In this document: one piece after another, positions 1-7,724 of the stretch
How positions within the stretch are numbered: the first letter of the stretch is position 1
Layout: the number at the start of each line of letters is the position of its first letter
Assembly: GCA_947588835.1 (NCBI GenBank)
Contig: CANPZS010000017.1
Coordinates: forward strand, 1-40,006
Direction of reading: 5' to 3'
DNA: 40,006 nucleotides
DNA from: an uncultured Bacteroidales bacterium
GTDB lineage: Bacteria; Bacteroidota; Bacteroidia; Bacteroidales; UBA932
Made by a program: the position numbers and the translations under genes
Notes under the pieces: model-generated
Seen by the model: the letters and a program-made list of their open reading frames with translations, nothing else
The model's database searches: none
Told to the model about the DNA's origin: nothing

Positions 1-33
1 TACAAGGAATACCTGCCGGCCTTGACACGATAA
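1..33 (+). CDS. possible 3' end of an upstream gene
   Basis: The frame starting at base 1 is open for ten codons and ends with a TAA, so it could be the tail of a gene that begins outside the window. A second frame, starting at base 3, is open for about 55 codons up to about 170 but has no recognisable content. Neither can be identified, and which of them is real cannot be decided from this fragment. Confidence 0.2.
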   Translation, partial: YKEYLPALTR

Positions 34-139
34 AAAATCAGAAAAACAACAGGGGAAAAACAACATGGGCAAACGTCTCTCGACGAGTGTATACTGTTGG
101 ACGCCCTAAATTGACCACTAACGCAATTTTTATGGTTGT

Positions 140-156
140 CCGTCATGATATGACGG
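140..156. repeat. 17-nt inverted repeat upstream of the rteC-like gene
   Basis: CCGTCAT and ATGACGG are perfect 7-nt arms around a GAT centre. It lies about 53 nt before the rteC-like start codon. It could be an operator or a small hairpin in the leader. No U-tract follows it, so it is not a classic terminator. The assignment rests on symmetry alone. Confidence 0.3.
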
Positions 157-209
157 CTGAGCGATAACATAGTTTCAATCGAATCCAACTGTATAATGAC
201 AATTCAACC

Positions 210-869
210 ATGAACGACTTTTTTATATTGATACGCAGCGAATTCTTCACGCTGCTCCGCACGTCCAAGAAGCGGGACCTGCCCGACGCCTACCATGCGT
301 TTATCCGTCAAATCATCGATTTGTGCCGGCACGAGCAGGCACCCGATACGTTTATCGCCTTGACATGTGCGGAAACCGAGTTGCAATACATGCAGCCGGC
401 CGATATTCCCGACACGGACTACTATATCCGCAAGGCGCTTGCCTTTATACGGAGATTGCTCCGGCAGTTTCCTGCCTCGCCCGTTTCCGGGCTTCCCGAC
501 CGACAATCGTCCGCCGGGAGTTTGCGCTGGACGGGTACGCAGGCGGAATTCGTCGAACTGCTGTACGGCTTGCAGGAGATGAAAAGCATCGCCGACGGCG
601 ATATGCCGGTCAATGAGCTGGCGGAAAGTATCGGACGGCTATTCGGCATCGAGATGAAAGGTGCGGTATTCTACAACACGTACACGAATCTCGTCGGACA
701 AACATGCCACGAAGGCAGCAACTCGCCACGGGACACCCAAATTGCAAACAAAATCAGCCTCTCGCATAGCTGTAAGGCATCAATCTTTTTGTCAAAAGTC
801 CAAAAATTTGCGGAAAACAGGAAAATTGCTACATTTGTAAATGGACCTGCATCCCTTATTCAGAAATAG
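210..869 (+). CDS. RteC-like protein of a conjugative element, aberrant C-terminus
   Basis: RteC proteins are regulators carried by Bacteroides conjugative transposons; in CTnDOT, RteC activates excision genes. The 219-residue product matches the family best in residues 105-160, where LRWTGTQAEFVELLYGLQE is the conserved core, followed by the usual FGIE...FYNTY segment. After about residue 160 the expected basic C-terminal tail is replaced by unrelated, low-complexity-like sequence up to the stop. The last 40 codons also overlap a promoter-like motif at 807-837. This suggests that the 3' end of the gene was replaced by a deletion or rearrangement near base 690, leaving a hybrid ORF. No integrase or transfer gene is nearby, so the element appears to be a remnant. 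The family call is fairly secure; retention of function is doubtful. Confidence 0.6.
   Translation: MNDFFILIRSEFFTLLRTSKKRDLPDAYHAFIRQIIDLCRHEQAPDTFIALTCAETELQYMQPADIPDTDYYIRKALAFIRRLLRQFPASPVSGLPDRQSSAGSLRWTGTQAEFVELLYGLQEMKSIADGDMPVNELAESIGRLFGIEMKGAVFYNTYTNLVGQTCHEGSNSPRDTQIANKISLSHSCKASIFLSKVQKFAENRKIATFVNGPASLIQK
807..837 (+). promoter_or_regulatory. Bacteroidetes-type promoter upstream of the small frameshifted ORF
   Basis: TTTG at 807-810 and TACATTTG at 830-837 are separated by 19 nt, matching the Bacteroidetes consensus. It lies inside the 3' end of the rteC-like frame and about 53 nt before the ATG at 891, which also has a purine-rich AAAAAAGGAG ribosome-binding stretch. This supports a once-functional gene at 891. 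Confidence 0.55.
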
Positions 870-890
870 TTAAAAAAGGAGAACCGAATT

Positions 891-1052
891 ATGGCAAAGC
901 CTATCGAAGAAACCCCGTCCTTTATGACGAGGATTCCTACCGCTTTGAAATGGCGGCTCAGAACGTCGTTTCCCTTTCTGAAGAGAAACGGGAAGAGATC
1001 TTCCGCAACTATGAAGAAGTTCGTGGCTGGTGTGCTGCCGATGTACTATGAA
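891..1052 (+). pseudogene. small hypothetical gene broken by a 1-nt frameshift
   Basis: A good ribosome-binding stretch (AAAAAAGGAG) precedes ATG 891, which opens with MAKPIEETP. At a run of four C (913-916) the sensible reading changes frame: with one extra C the protein would continue VLYDEDSYRFEMAAQNVV and so on to a stop at about 1049. As written, the ATG frame continues into unlikely sequence and stops near 1056. The MAKPIEETPVL-type opening is common in small proteins that sit beside toxin-like or acetyltransferase genes, but I cannot name a partner here. From about 1073 to 1165 a further fragment (VQERYFKFLVQPEQEDETV) is open in another frame with no start. Together 870-1216 looks like decayed accessory DNA. 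Confidence 0.4.
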
Positions 1053-1216
1053 CCTTAGACTGAGAAAATTCCGTTCAGGAGCGTTACTTCAAGTTCCTCG
1101 TCCAGCCCGAGCAGGAAGATGAGACCGTCCTGATGTTCTTTGACCTTAAGAGTTTGCCGAAATAGCAATTGGCTCATACCAGAAATATACTGTAAGATTG
1201 TTTTCACCCAATCACC

Positions 1217-2116
1217 TTGAAAAATCTCCTTCTCATAGCAGGACTCGTTGCTCTCGGAGCTTTCATTCTCTATCGGATTGTTAAATCTATCATCGAGAAT
1301 GTCAAGCGCGAACGCTTTCGCAAGAAAAACCGCGAAGCGCAATTTTCCGGGAGCGCCGTCAAGGAGAAGGAGGGATTCTGGGCATCAATCTTTTCTTCCA
1401 ATCGACGTACCCGGGCTGAACGCATCGGAGAGAGTGGAGAAAGGGCGGTATCTTCCTATTTGGCTGATTTGGAATGCGAAGATTATCAGGTTTTCAATGA
1501 CATGCTGCTTCGTGACGGCAACTGCACAACTCAAATAGACCATATCATTCTTTCATGCTACGGCGTCTTTGTCATCGAGACAAAGAATGTACACGGAAAG
1601 GTTTATGGCAGCGACAATGCTGAATTCTGGAAGCAATACCTGCCCGACTGGGGATATAAGCGCTATGGTACGACCCAAGAACATCAACTGAGAAATCCAT
1701 TGTGGCAGAACGCCGGTCACATCAAATCCCTGCGCCGGCTTGTATTCGACAACGATATTCCCATCCACGGAGTAGTCGTTTTTCCGTATGAAACTGATCT
1801 ATATGTGACTGCAGAGCAGCCTGTCCTAAAGATGCGGGAGGTTGTTCCATATATCAAGCAATTCAAGAAAGTGGTGCTTTCTCCTGACAAAGTCGGCTTT
1901 TATCGCCGACGCCTTCTTGAAGTCATTTCCACAACAGAATCAGACCGCATGCGGCACCTTGACAACGTCTACCGCAACAAAGAACGCCGGGATGCAGCCG
2001 TGGCCAGCGGCAAATGTCCTCGCTGCGGTGGTAATCTTGTACTGAGATCCGGGAAATACGGGCAGTTCTATGGCTGCTCCAACTATCCCAGATGCAATTA
2101 TATCCTTAATAAATAG
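1217..2116 (+). CDS. membrane-anchored NERD nuclease-domain protein with topoisomerase-type zinc ribbon
   Basis: The NERD domain is a nuclease-related fold of the PD-(D/E)xK type. Here G74-E75, Q106-x-D108 and E121-T-K123 (in FVIETKN) supply the conserved acidic and lysine residues. An N-terminal hydrophobic segment (residues 4-19) precedes a basic linker, so the protein is probably tethered to the inner membrane with the domain in the cytoplasm. The C-terminus (267-299) is a four-cysteine ribbon, C267-x2-C270-x16-C287-x5-C293, of the topoisomerase I C-terminal type, which binds DNA. The frame is closed by TAA at 1193-1195 and the only start giving the membrane segment is TTG 1217, with no clear ribosome-binding site. 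It stands alone among element remnants. A DNA-processing or defence role is inference. Confidence 0.75.
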   Translation: MKNLLLIAGLVALGAFILYRIVKSIIENVKRERFRKKNREAQFSGSAVKEKEGFWASIFSSNRRTRAERIGESGERAVSSYLADLECEDYQVFNDMLLRDGNCTTQIDHIILSCYGVFVIETKNVHGKVYGSDNAEFWKQYLPDWGYKRYGTTQEHQLRNPLWQNAGHIKSLRRLVFDNDIPIHGVVVFPYETDLYVTAEQPVLKMREVVPYIKQFKKVVLSPDKVGFYRRRLLEVISTTESDRMRHLDNVYRNKERRDAAVASGKCPRCGGNLVLRSGKYGQFYGCSNYPRCNYILNK

Positions 2117-2302
2117 TAGGATAAGTAGAATAGGTGCAGGATTGTTTGGATCGCGGCCTTTCCGCTTTACACCCGTTGTTTTGCTTTCGGCAAGAGCATA
2201 GGGTTGCATGGGTGGGGAATGAACTTATGCAGTTCCCAAATCTTGTCAAAACCTTCTATAAAATGGTTCGCGAATGCCTCCGTATAGTACCCAAATGAAT
2301 CT

Positions 2303-2333
2303 GAGAGCGATTTTCTGCGTCGCTCTCTTTTTT
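2303..2333 (+). terminator. intrinsic terminator-like hairpin
   Basis: GAGAGCGA (2303-2310) pairs with TCGCTCTC (2320-2327) around a 9-nt loop and is followed by six T. It lies 186 nt after the NERD gene and 60 nt before the convergent yolD-like gene, so it probably ends transcription from the left. The rest of 2117-2393 shows nothing else recognisable. Confidence 0.6.
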
Positions 2334-2393
2334 ATTTCCTTGCAAGTGCCTGGTTTCTTTTGTCATGCATGGGCCGGCGGCGATGATCGGGCG

Positions 2394-2576
2394 TCAAAGC
2401 GGAATGCCGTCTGCTTCGTCCTCGTGCCTGGCGGCCGCGTCTTTCATGGCGTCCCCGTGCCCGGCGAGGGCCGCGAACGGAGCGAACTGCGCCGCGCGGG
2501 AGTACATGGACATGCGCGGATGCCTTTCCGATACGTGGTGCGGAAGGTCTATTATGTCTTCGTAGGGATTGTTCAT
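2394..2576 (-). CDS. YolD-like small protein
   Basis: The 60-residue product carries the YolD-like signature: PYEDIIDLPHHVSERHPRMS followed by RAAQFAPFAAL. YolD-like proteins are regularly encoded beside Y-family (UmuC/DinP-type) polymerases and are proposed to help or regulate them, perhaps in place of UmuD. Here the start codon overlaps the stop of the polymerase gene by 4 nt (ATGA at 2573-2576), a sign of translational coupling. The acidic tail after residue 45 is short. The family call is strong; its biochemical role is not established. Confidence 0.8.
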   Translation of the reverse strand: MNNPYEDIIDLPHHVSERHPRMSMYSRAAQFAPFAALAGHGDAMKDAAARHEDEADGIPL

Positions 2577-4087
2577 GCCTTGTGTCCTCCTATCTGTGAG
2601 TTGCGCATGCGCGCCGTCGCGCCGTCCTCGAAATCGAGTCCTCTCAATATGGCGTTCTTGCCGAACTGCTTCTTTATTTTGAGCACGGCCTCCTGCATCT
2701 TCCTTTCCTTGGCGATGCCGGCTTCTTTCAGTTCACGTTCCCTTTCGCGTCCGGCAACGTCGTCGAACAGGCCGTATTGCACGGGAGTTTTCATCGCCTC
2801 GGCCTTTTCTTCGCCGATGACGTGGTTCGTCACCAAATATATGCGGCGCACGAGCAGATCCGGATTCACTATGCGGTCGTACAGCGCCGCGACGGCGTCC
2901 GTGATGGCGCGGGCGGAAGATGTGAATCCGTCCAGATTCGCCGTGCCGTGCGCATGTTTCGGCACCTGTCGTCCGTAACGGTCGGTGACGGTGTCGCCTT
3001 CGTACCTTTTCCGCATTTCGGGATCCCTGAGGCTTTCCGTGTCATAGCCTACCGTCAGCACTATCTGGTCCGTAACCATCTTTTTGTCGAGCAGGCCGAG
3101 CGCCGCCGCTTCAGCCATCTCCATGACCACCACTCTCGCCTTGGCGGGGGAGTATGCTTCCTGGAGCACCTGGCCGTGGCTGAATGAATTGTTTTCGGGC
3201 TTGTATGCCTTGATCATGTCCATCGTACACGGTTCCCAGCCCCATGCATGATCTATAAGCAGCTCGGCGTTCACGCCGAACATCTTGTAAAGCGCTTCTT
3301 CGTTGTTCACGGACAGCCGGGCTATGTCGCCCATGGTGCGTACCCCGATTTTTTCCAGCCTGTCCGCGGTGCCGCGCCCCACTCTCCAGAAATCCGTCAG
3401 CGGCCTGTGTGTCCATAGGTGCCTTCGGTAGGACATCTCGTCCAGCTCGGCTATCCGTACCCCGTACCTGTCTTCCGGAATGTGCTTGGCCATTATGTCC
3501 ATGGCGACCTTGCACAGGTAGAGGTTGGTGCCGATGCCGGCGGTTGCCGTGATGCCGGTCTCGCCGAGGATGTCCAGGATGATTTTTCTTGCGAGTTCCC
3601 CGGCGCTCATCTTGTAGGAGCGTAGGTATGAGGTGACGTCCATCATCACTTCGTCTATCGAATAGACGTGTATGTCCTCCGGAGCTATGTATTTGAGATA
3701 AATGCCGTATATGCGCGCGCTGTATTCTATGTAGAACGCCATGCGGGGCGGGGCGGTTATGAAGCCGGCTTCCATTTCCGGATGCAGGCGCAGTTCGGTG
3801 CCTGACGAGGATTTCCCTTTCAGCACGTGTCCGGGGGCGTTCTTCCGGCGTTCGGCATTCACTTCCTTCATGCGCCTGACCACTTCGAACAGCCTTGCGC
3901 GTCCTCCTATGCCGTAGGCTTTCATGGATGGGCTCACCGCCAGGCAGATGGTCTTTTCCGTGCGGCTGCTGTCGGCCACGACGAGATTGGTCGTCAGAGG
4001 GTCGAGCCCGCGCTCCCTGCATTCCACGGAGGCATAGAACGACTTAAGGTCTATGGCTATGTATGTCCTTCGGCTGTTCTCGGGCAT
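2573..4087 (-). CDS. Y-family translesion DNA polymerase (UmuC/DinB-like)
   Basis: This is an error-tolerant polymerase of the ImpB/MucB/SamB family that copies past damaged bases. The palm carries the first catalytic aspartate in AIDLKSFYASVE (D13) and the SIDE motif at residues 143-146 (YSIDEVMMDV) with the other metal ligands. A helix-hairpin-helix region follows (near VGRGTADRLEKIGV) and then the little-finger domain. At about 504 residues it is longer than typical DinB and matches the Bacteroidetes UmuC-like type. I chose ATG 4087 because GGAGG stands 5 nt upstream of it. The longer frame up to 4198 overlaps the neighbouring lipoprotein gene and has no family match. It is third in a minus-strand operon after the fur-like and NigD-like genes. 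Confidence 0.88.
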   Translation of the reverse strand: MPENSRRTYIAIDLKSFYASVECRERGLDPLTTNLVVADSSRTEKTICLAVSPSMKAYGIGGRARLFEVVRRMKEVNAERRKNAPGHVLKGKSSSGTELRLHPEMEAGFITAPPRMAFYIEYSARIYGIYLKYIAPEDIHVYSIDEVMMDVTSYLRSYKMSAGELARKIILDILGETGITATAGIGTNLYLCKVAMDIMAKHIPEDRYGVRIAELDEMSYRRHLWTHRPLTDFWRVGRGTADRLEKIGVRTMGDIARLSVNNEEALYKMFGVNAELLIDHAWGWEPCTMDMIKAYKPENNSFSHGQVLQEAYSPAKARVVVMEMAEAAALGLLDKKMVTDQIVLTVGYDTESLRDPEMRKRYEGDTVTDRYGRQVPKHAHGTANLDGFTSSARAITDAVAALYDRIVNPDLLVRRIYLVTNHVIGEEKAEAMKTPVQYGLFDDVAGRERERELKEAGIAKERKMQEAVLKIKKQFGKNAILRGLDFEDGATARMRNSQIGGHKA

Positions 4088-4116
4088 GTGAACCTCCATA
4101 TATAAGGGCATTCCAT

Positions 4117-4818
4117 TCAGCGGCCCCTGCGGATCTCGCCGGCCGCCGAGAAAGTGTCCGTCTCTTTCATGGGACGGCCGTCCTCTTCTGCGTGCCATCG
4201 CCAGAATATCCTGACGGGCATGCTTTCGCGGCCTTCGGGGATGAAACGCCCGACGGGGAACGACACGTACGACCTGCCCAGTTCGAAATAGGCATCTTCC
4301 ATTCCTTCGGCTCCGAAATATTCTCCGTAGGCATTGTGGCGCAGGGAAAAATACAGCGTATCGGCGGAAGGCGACGCGCCGTCATGTACGAGATTGATGA
4401 AATGCCGTGTATCCGAACCGTTCAGCACGGCTATGCCGATGAGGAAATTGAGATAGCCGTTGCCGCTCCATATGCTTATTGCGCGGACGGGATCGTCGCC
4501 GACGGCGTCCCCGTCCATGGAAGTGGCTTCGATGGGGTCCTTGCAGAGCACGGACTGCATCTCGCGCAGCCGGATGTCGTATCTGTCATTTCCCGTCCTG
4601 CGGAGTATGTCGCATCTGAAGAGCACTCTTTTCATGGTGTCCAGCAATCCCGGGCACTGCTGCTCGGCCACGTCGTACGTCAGGCCGCCGTCGCTTATTA
4701 TTGAGCGGCCTGAAACGGTGCCCATGGCATATTCCCCGTACAGGACTGTATCGTCTTTGGCGCATCCGGCGGCCAGGAGCAGCGCTGCCAGCAATGACGC
4801 TCTTACCGCTCTTTTCAT
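4117..4818 (-). CDS. NigD-like lipoprotein
   Basis: The 233-residue product has a lipoprotein signal (hydrophobic 5-17, lipobox LLAAGC with C19). Its C-terminal half resembles the NigD-like family of Bacteroidales. The typical marks are the NDPV-type segment before a strand-rich region, HFINLV, and the RHNAYGEYFG motif followed by a short immunoglobulin-like end. NigD-like proteins are outer-envelope lipoproteins of unclear function. The ATG overlaps the fur-like stop by 4 nt, so the two are translationally coupled, and the polymerase gene starts 29 nt downstream. Linking an envelope lipoprotein to a translesion polymerase is unusual. Confidence 0.7.
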   Translation of the reverse strand: MKRAVRASLLAALLLAAGCAKDDTVLYGEYAMGTVSGRSIISDGGLTYDVAEQQCPGLLDTMKRVLFRCDILRRTGNDRYDIRLREMQSVLCKDPIEATSMDGDAVGDDPVRAISIWSGNGYLNFLIGIAVLNGSDTRHFINLVHDGASPSADTLYFSLRHNAYGEYFGAEGMEDAYFELGRSYVSFPVGRFIPEGRESMPVRIFWRWHAEEDGRPMKETDTFSAAGEIRRGR

Positions 4819-5270
4819 GATGTGGCGCCCTTTCTTTTGGTCGGCCTGCAGATGAACTGTATGTCGATGTCTTCTATGGTGTATCCTTTGAACTTGCGGC
4901 GTTTCAGCTTTGACATCACCAAGTCCGTCAGGTCTTCGTCCGTAACGTCGCGGAATGAATTGTTCTCCCTGTCGTACAGATGAAGATGCCGTGCAGTGTT
5001 CACATCGAAATACATTTTGTTGTTCGCGCTCATCCGCCTGCCGTAGATCTTGATGTCCGCAAGCTGCGAGAGTATATTGTACACGGAGGCCACGGTGACG
5101 CTTCCGCCTCCGCGCCGTTCTATTTCCATGCACACCATGTCCGCGGAGGCATGTCCGAGCGCCGACATGGCTTCGTGCACTGCGATGCGCTGCCGCGTGG
5201 CTTTCAGGCCGCGTCTTTTCAGCATGGTTCTGAATTCGTCCACCGACGGAGCTTTTAACTGAGCGGGCAT
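4815..5270 (-). CDS. Fur/PerR-family transcriptional regulator lacking the CxxC zinc sites
   Basis: The 151-residue product has the Fur winged-helix domain: an N-terminal helix with LKATRQRIAVHEAM (22-35) and a recognition helix near VTVASVYNILSQL (58-70). The regulatory-metal segment is partly kept, with H95 and H97 in ARHLHLYD. The cysteine pair that normally follows (H-x-H-x-x-C-x-x-C) is replaced by Y/D and E, and there is no C-terminal CxxC. It therefore lacks the structural zinc site of typical Fur and PerR and may sense a different metal or be redox-insensitive. I chose ATG 5270 because upstream codons cover the promoter. It heads the operon with the NigD-like, polymerase and yolD-like genes and may autoregulate it. 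Confidence 0.8.
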   Translation of the reverse strand: MPAQLKAPSVDEFRTMLKRRGLKATRQRIAVHEAMSALGHASADMVCMEIERRGGGSVTVASVYNILSQLADIKIYGRRMSANNKMYFDVNTARHLHLYDRENNSFRDVTDEDLTDLVMSKLKRRKFKGYTIEDIDIQFICRPTKRKGATS

Positions 5271-5286
5271 AGATTTTCTTTTTCCG

Positions 5287-5318
5287 CAAATATAGGAATA
5301 ATTTTGAATGTTTATAAA
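5287..5318 (-). promoter_or_regulatory. promoter of the fur-like operon
   Basis: On the minus strand TATATTTG (forward 5287-5294) matches the -7 element. A weak -33 (TTTA) lies 20 nt upstream. The fur-like ATG is 17 nt downstream of the -7 element, giving a very short leader. Confidence 0.5.
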
Positions 5319-5384
5319 TTGTATTGCACGCCTGGCCCCGTTCCGGCGCTGAAATTCTGGCGGGGCTTTATTTTGCCTAATGAT

Positions 5385-5415
5385 GTTGAAATGCGCTGAA
5401 AGATGATTATATTTG
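5385..5415 (+). promoter_or_regulatory. promoter of trxB
   Basis: GTTG (5385-5388), a 19-nt spacer and TATATTTG (5408-5415) match the Bacteroidetes promoter. The trxB ATG lies 30 nt downstream. Confidence 0.6.
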
Positions 5416-5445
5416 CAAACTTGACATATTGTTTCGTTTATATCT

Positions 5446-6372
5446 ATGGAAAGAGTTAAATGTCTGATTCTCGGTGCCGGCCCTGCCGGATACACCGCCG
5501 CCATATATGCCGCCAGGGCGGGACTGTCCCCGGTTCTTTACGAAGGGATGGAGCCCGGCGGACAGCTTGTCACCACCACCGTAGTGGAAAATTATCCCGG
5601 ATTCGCTTCGGGAGTCGATGCCGCGGCCCTTATGGACGCCATGCGCAGCCAGGCCGCCTCTTTCGGCGCCGACATAAGGAGGGGAGCGGTCACGTCGGCC
5701 GATCTTTCCTCCAGGCCCTTCGGGATCACCGTGGACGGAGAGAAGCGGATCGAGGCCGATACGCTGATAATAGCGACCGGAGCCACGGCCAAATATCTCG
5801 GCCTGCCTTCCGAGACCAGGTTCCGCGGCATGGGGGTTTCGGCCTGCGCCACCTGCGACGGATTTTTTTATCGTGGGAAGGACGTGGCCGTAGTGGGCGG
5901 CGGCGATACAGCCTGCGAGGAAGCCCTGTACCTTTCGAATATCTGCGGCAAGGTCTACATGATAGTGAGAAGGGACGTGTTCCGCGCGTCCAAGGCCATG
6001 CAGGAACGGGTTCTGTCCGCATCCAACATAGAAATATTGTGGAACTGCAACACTGAGGAGGTCCTCGGCGACGAAAACGGAGTCACCGGCGCACGCCTTG
6101 TCCGCACGGATGGTAAGGTTTTTGATATAAAGATCGACGGATTTTTCCTCGCCATAGGGCACCATCCCAATTCCGAGCTTTTCTCCAAGTGGCTGGAGAC
6201 CGACGAAAACGGCTACATAGTCACCGGCGGAAAGACATCGAAGACCACGGTGGAGGGCGTGTTCGCCGCCGGAGACGTGCAGGATCCGGTCTACAGGCAG
6301 GCGGTTACCGCCGCCGCGTCGGGATGCATGGCCGCGAGGGATGCCGAGAAGTTCCTTATAGAACACATGTAA
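5446..6372 (+). CDS. trxB: thioredoxin reductase
   Basis: This flavoenzyme passes electrons from NADPH to thioredoxin in the cytoplasm. The 308-residue product has the FAD-binding GAGPAG at 10-15, the redox-active CATC (C134, C137) followed by DG, a second dinucleotide site in VVGGGDTACEEA, and the C-terminal GVFAAGDV that holds FAD. Length and motif order are standard for the low-molecular-weight type. It has its own promoter and bamD starts 6 nt after its stop, so the two are probably co-transcribed. Confidence 0.95.
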   Translation: MERVKCLILGAGPAGYTAAIYAARAGLSPVLYEGMEPGGQLVTTTVVENYPGFASGVDAAALMDAMRSQAASFGADIRRGAVTSADLSSRPFGITVDGEKRIEADTLIIATGATAKYLGLPSETRFRGMGVSACATCDGFFYRGKDVAVVGGGDTACEEALYLSNICGKVYMIVRRDVFRASKAMQERVLSASNIEILWNCNTEEVLGDENGVTGARLVRTDGKVFDIKIDGFFLAIGHHPNSELFSKWLETDENGYIVTGGKTSKTTVEGVFAAGDVQDPVYRQAVTAAASGCMAARDAEKFLIEHM

Positions 6373-6378
6373 AAGGAT

Positions 6379-7371
6379 ATGAAGAAGTCTGGGACAATCT
6401 TTCTTTTTTTCGCCGGGATCGCCGCATGCATCGGATGCCGGTCTCAGTACGACATGCTGCTGAGCGGCAATGACCTTGACGGAAAGTACGCCGCGGCCAT
6501 GGAATATTTCAACAGGGGCAAATACGGCAAGTCGGTACCGCTGTTCGAATCCCTGGCCCAGATAACCACCGGCACCGAGAGGGACGATACCGTGCAGTAT
6601 TACTGGGGGCTCAGCAATTACAGGTTCAAGGATTTCATCACGGCCGAAGCCAATTTTTCCAAATACATGGAAAATTTCCCGAGAGGCGTTTTCGCCAGGG
6701 ACGCGCGCTTCCTCCGCCTGGACTGCCTGTACCGGGCCACGCTCAGGTACGAGCTCGACCAGACCCCTACGAATCTGGCCATTTCGGCCATAAACGAGTA
6801 TCTGTCGGAATATCCCGACGGCACGCATCTGGACGCCTGCTACAAGATGCTCGAAGAGCTTGAAGCCCGCCTTGACCGCAAGGCATACGAGGCCGCCAAG
6901 CTGTATTACAGGATGGAGGATTACAAATCGTCGCGCGTGGCGTTCAAAAACGTGCTGAAAGACGATGCGGACAACATCTACCGCGAAGATATCCTGTATT
7001 ACATCGCCATGTCCTCCTACCGCTATGCGCATCTCAGCGTTCCGTCCAAGCAGCGTGACCGCTATCTGACCTTCATCGACGACTATTACAATTTTATAGG
7101 CGAGATCCCGGAATCCGGATACAGAAGGGAGCTCGACGCGATGTACCGCCGCACGCAGCGTGCCCTCGGCCGCAGTGTGGCCGGGGATGACGGGTCCGAA
7201 ATATCCGACAGGCAGTTTGAGCGGGAGGCCAGGCAGATGCAGAAGGAGCAGCAGGAACAGTTCGACCGCGAACTCACGCGTTCCGGCAGGACTTCCGCGG
7301 AAAAGCGCGAAGAGAGGCGCCTGAAGAAGGAAGCGAAAAAAAATGAAACTGCCGAAAAAAAACGCAAGTAA
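6379..7371 (+). CDS. bamD: outer membrane assembly lipoprotein BamD
   Basis: BamD is the TPR lipoprotein of the BAM machine that inserts barrel proteins into the outer membrane. The product has a lipoprotein signal ending in AACIGC (C17 or C20), then the family opening YDMLLSGND and tetratricopeptide-like pairs such as YFNRGKYGKSVPLFESL and FITAEANFSKYMENFPRG. After about residue 265 it ends in a long, highly charged coiled-coil tail rich in E, K and R, longer than in Proteobacteria. bamA is encoded elsewhere in this window (15307-17889). Confidence 0.9.
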   Translation: MKKSGTIFLFFAGIAACIGCRSQYDMLLSGNDLDGKYAAAMEYFNRGKYGKSVPLFESLAQITTGTERDDTVQYYWGLSNYRFKDFITAEANFSKYMENFPRGVFARDARFLRLDCLYRATLRYELDQTPTNLAISAINEYLSEYPDGTHLDACYKMLEELEARLDRKAYEAAKLYYRMEDYKSSRVAFKNVLKDDADNIYREDILYYIAMSSYRYAHLSVPSKQRDRYLTFIDDYYNFIGEIPESGYRRELDAMYRRTQRALGRSVAGDDGSEISDRQFEREARQMQKEQQEQFDRELTRSGRTSAEKREERRLKKEAKKNETAEKKRK

Positions 7372-7397
7372 TATAATTGGATTAAACGAAAAAAACG

Positions 7398-7718
7398 ATG
7401 GAAAAGAAAAAGGTGGCTTCCAACACCATAACGAGGGATGTCAAATATCTCGCCGAGCCTACCGGCAACATTTACGAAACGGTTGTCATTCTTTCAAAAA
7501 GGGCCAATCAGATAGCCCTTGCAGAGAAAAAGGAACTTACCAAGAAGCTGGAAGACTTCCGCAACGACCGCGACACCATGGAGGAAGTCTTTGAAAACAA
7601 GGAACAGATAGAGATTTCGAAATATTACGAGCGCCAGCCCAAGCCGGATCTCGTGGCCATAGCTGAATTCGAGAACGGCGAGCTTACCTACAGGATGGCA
7701 GGAAAAGACGAGGAATAG
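7398..7718 (+). CDS. rpoZ: RNA polymerase omega subunit (Rpb6-like, Bacteroidetes type)
   Basis: The 106-residue product matches the Bacteroidetes omega/Rpb6 family. It shows the conserved GNIYETVVILSKRANQIA, the KKLEDF helix and EEVFENKEQIEISKYYE followed by PKP. Omega helps assemble and stabilise the RNA polymerase core by holding the beta-prime subunit. It follows bamD by 26 nt and precedes recN by 6 nt, an order seen in other Bacteroidales. Confidence 0.88.
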   Translation: MEKKKVASNTITRDVKYLAEPTGNIYETVVILSKRANQIALAEKKELTKKLEDFRNDRDTMEEVFENKEQIEISKYYERQPKPDLVAIAEFENGELTYRMAGKDEE

Positions 7719-7724
7719 CCTGTC

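Noticed and set aside
4087..4198. N-terminal extension of the Y-family polymerase
   Set aside because: It overlaps the lipoprotein gene, is rich in R and G, and a good GGAGG precedes ATG 4087.
5407..7032. 541-codon minus-strand frame opposite trxB and bamD
   Set aside because: Both genes on the plus strand are clear family members, and the antisense product is rich in G, R, H and V with no domain.
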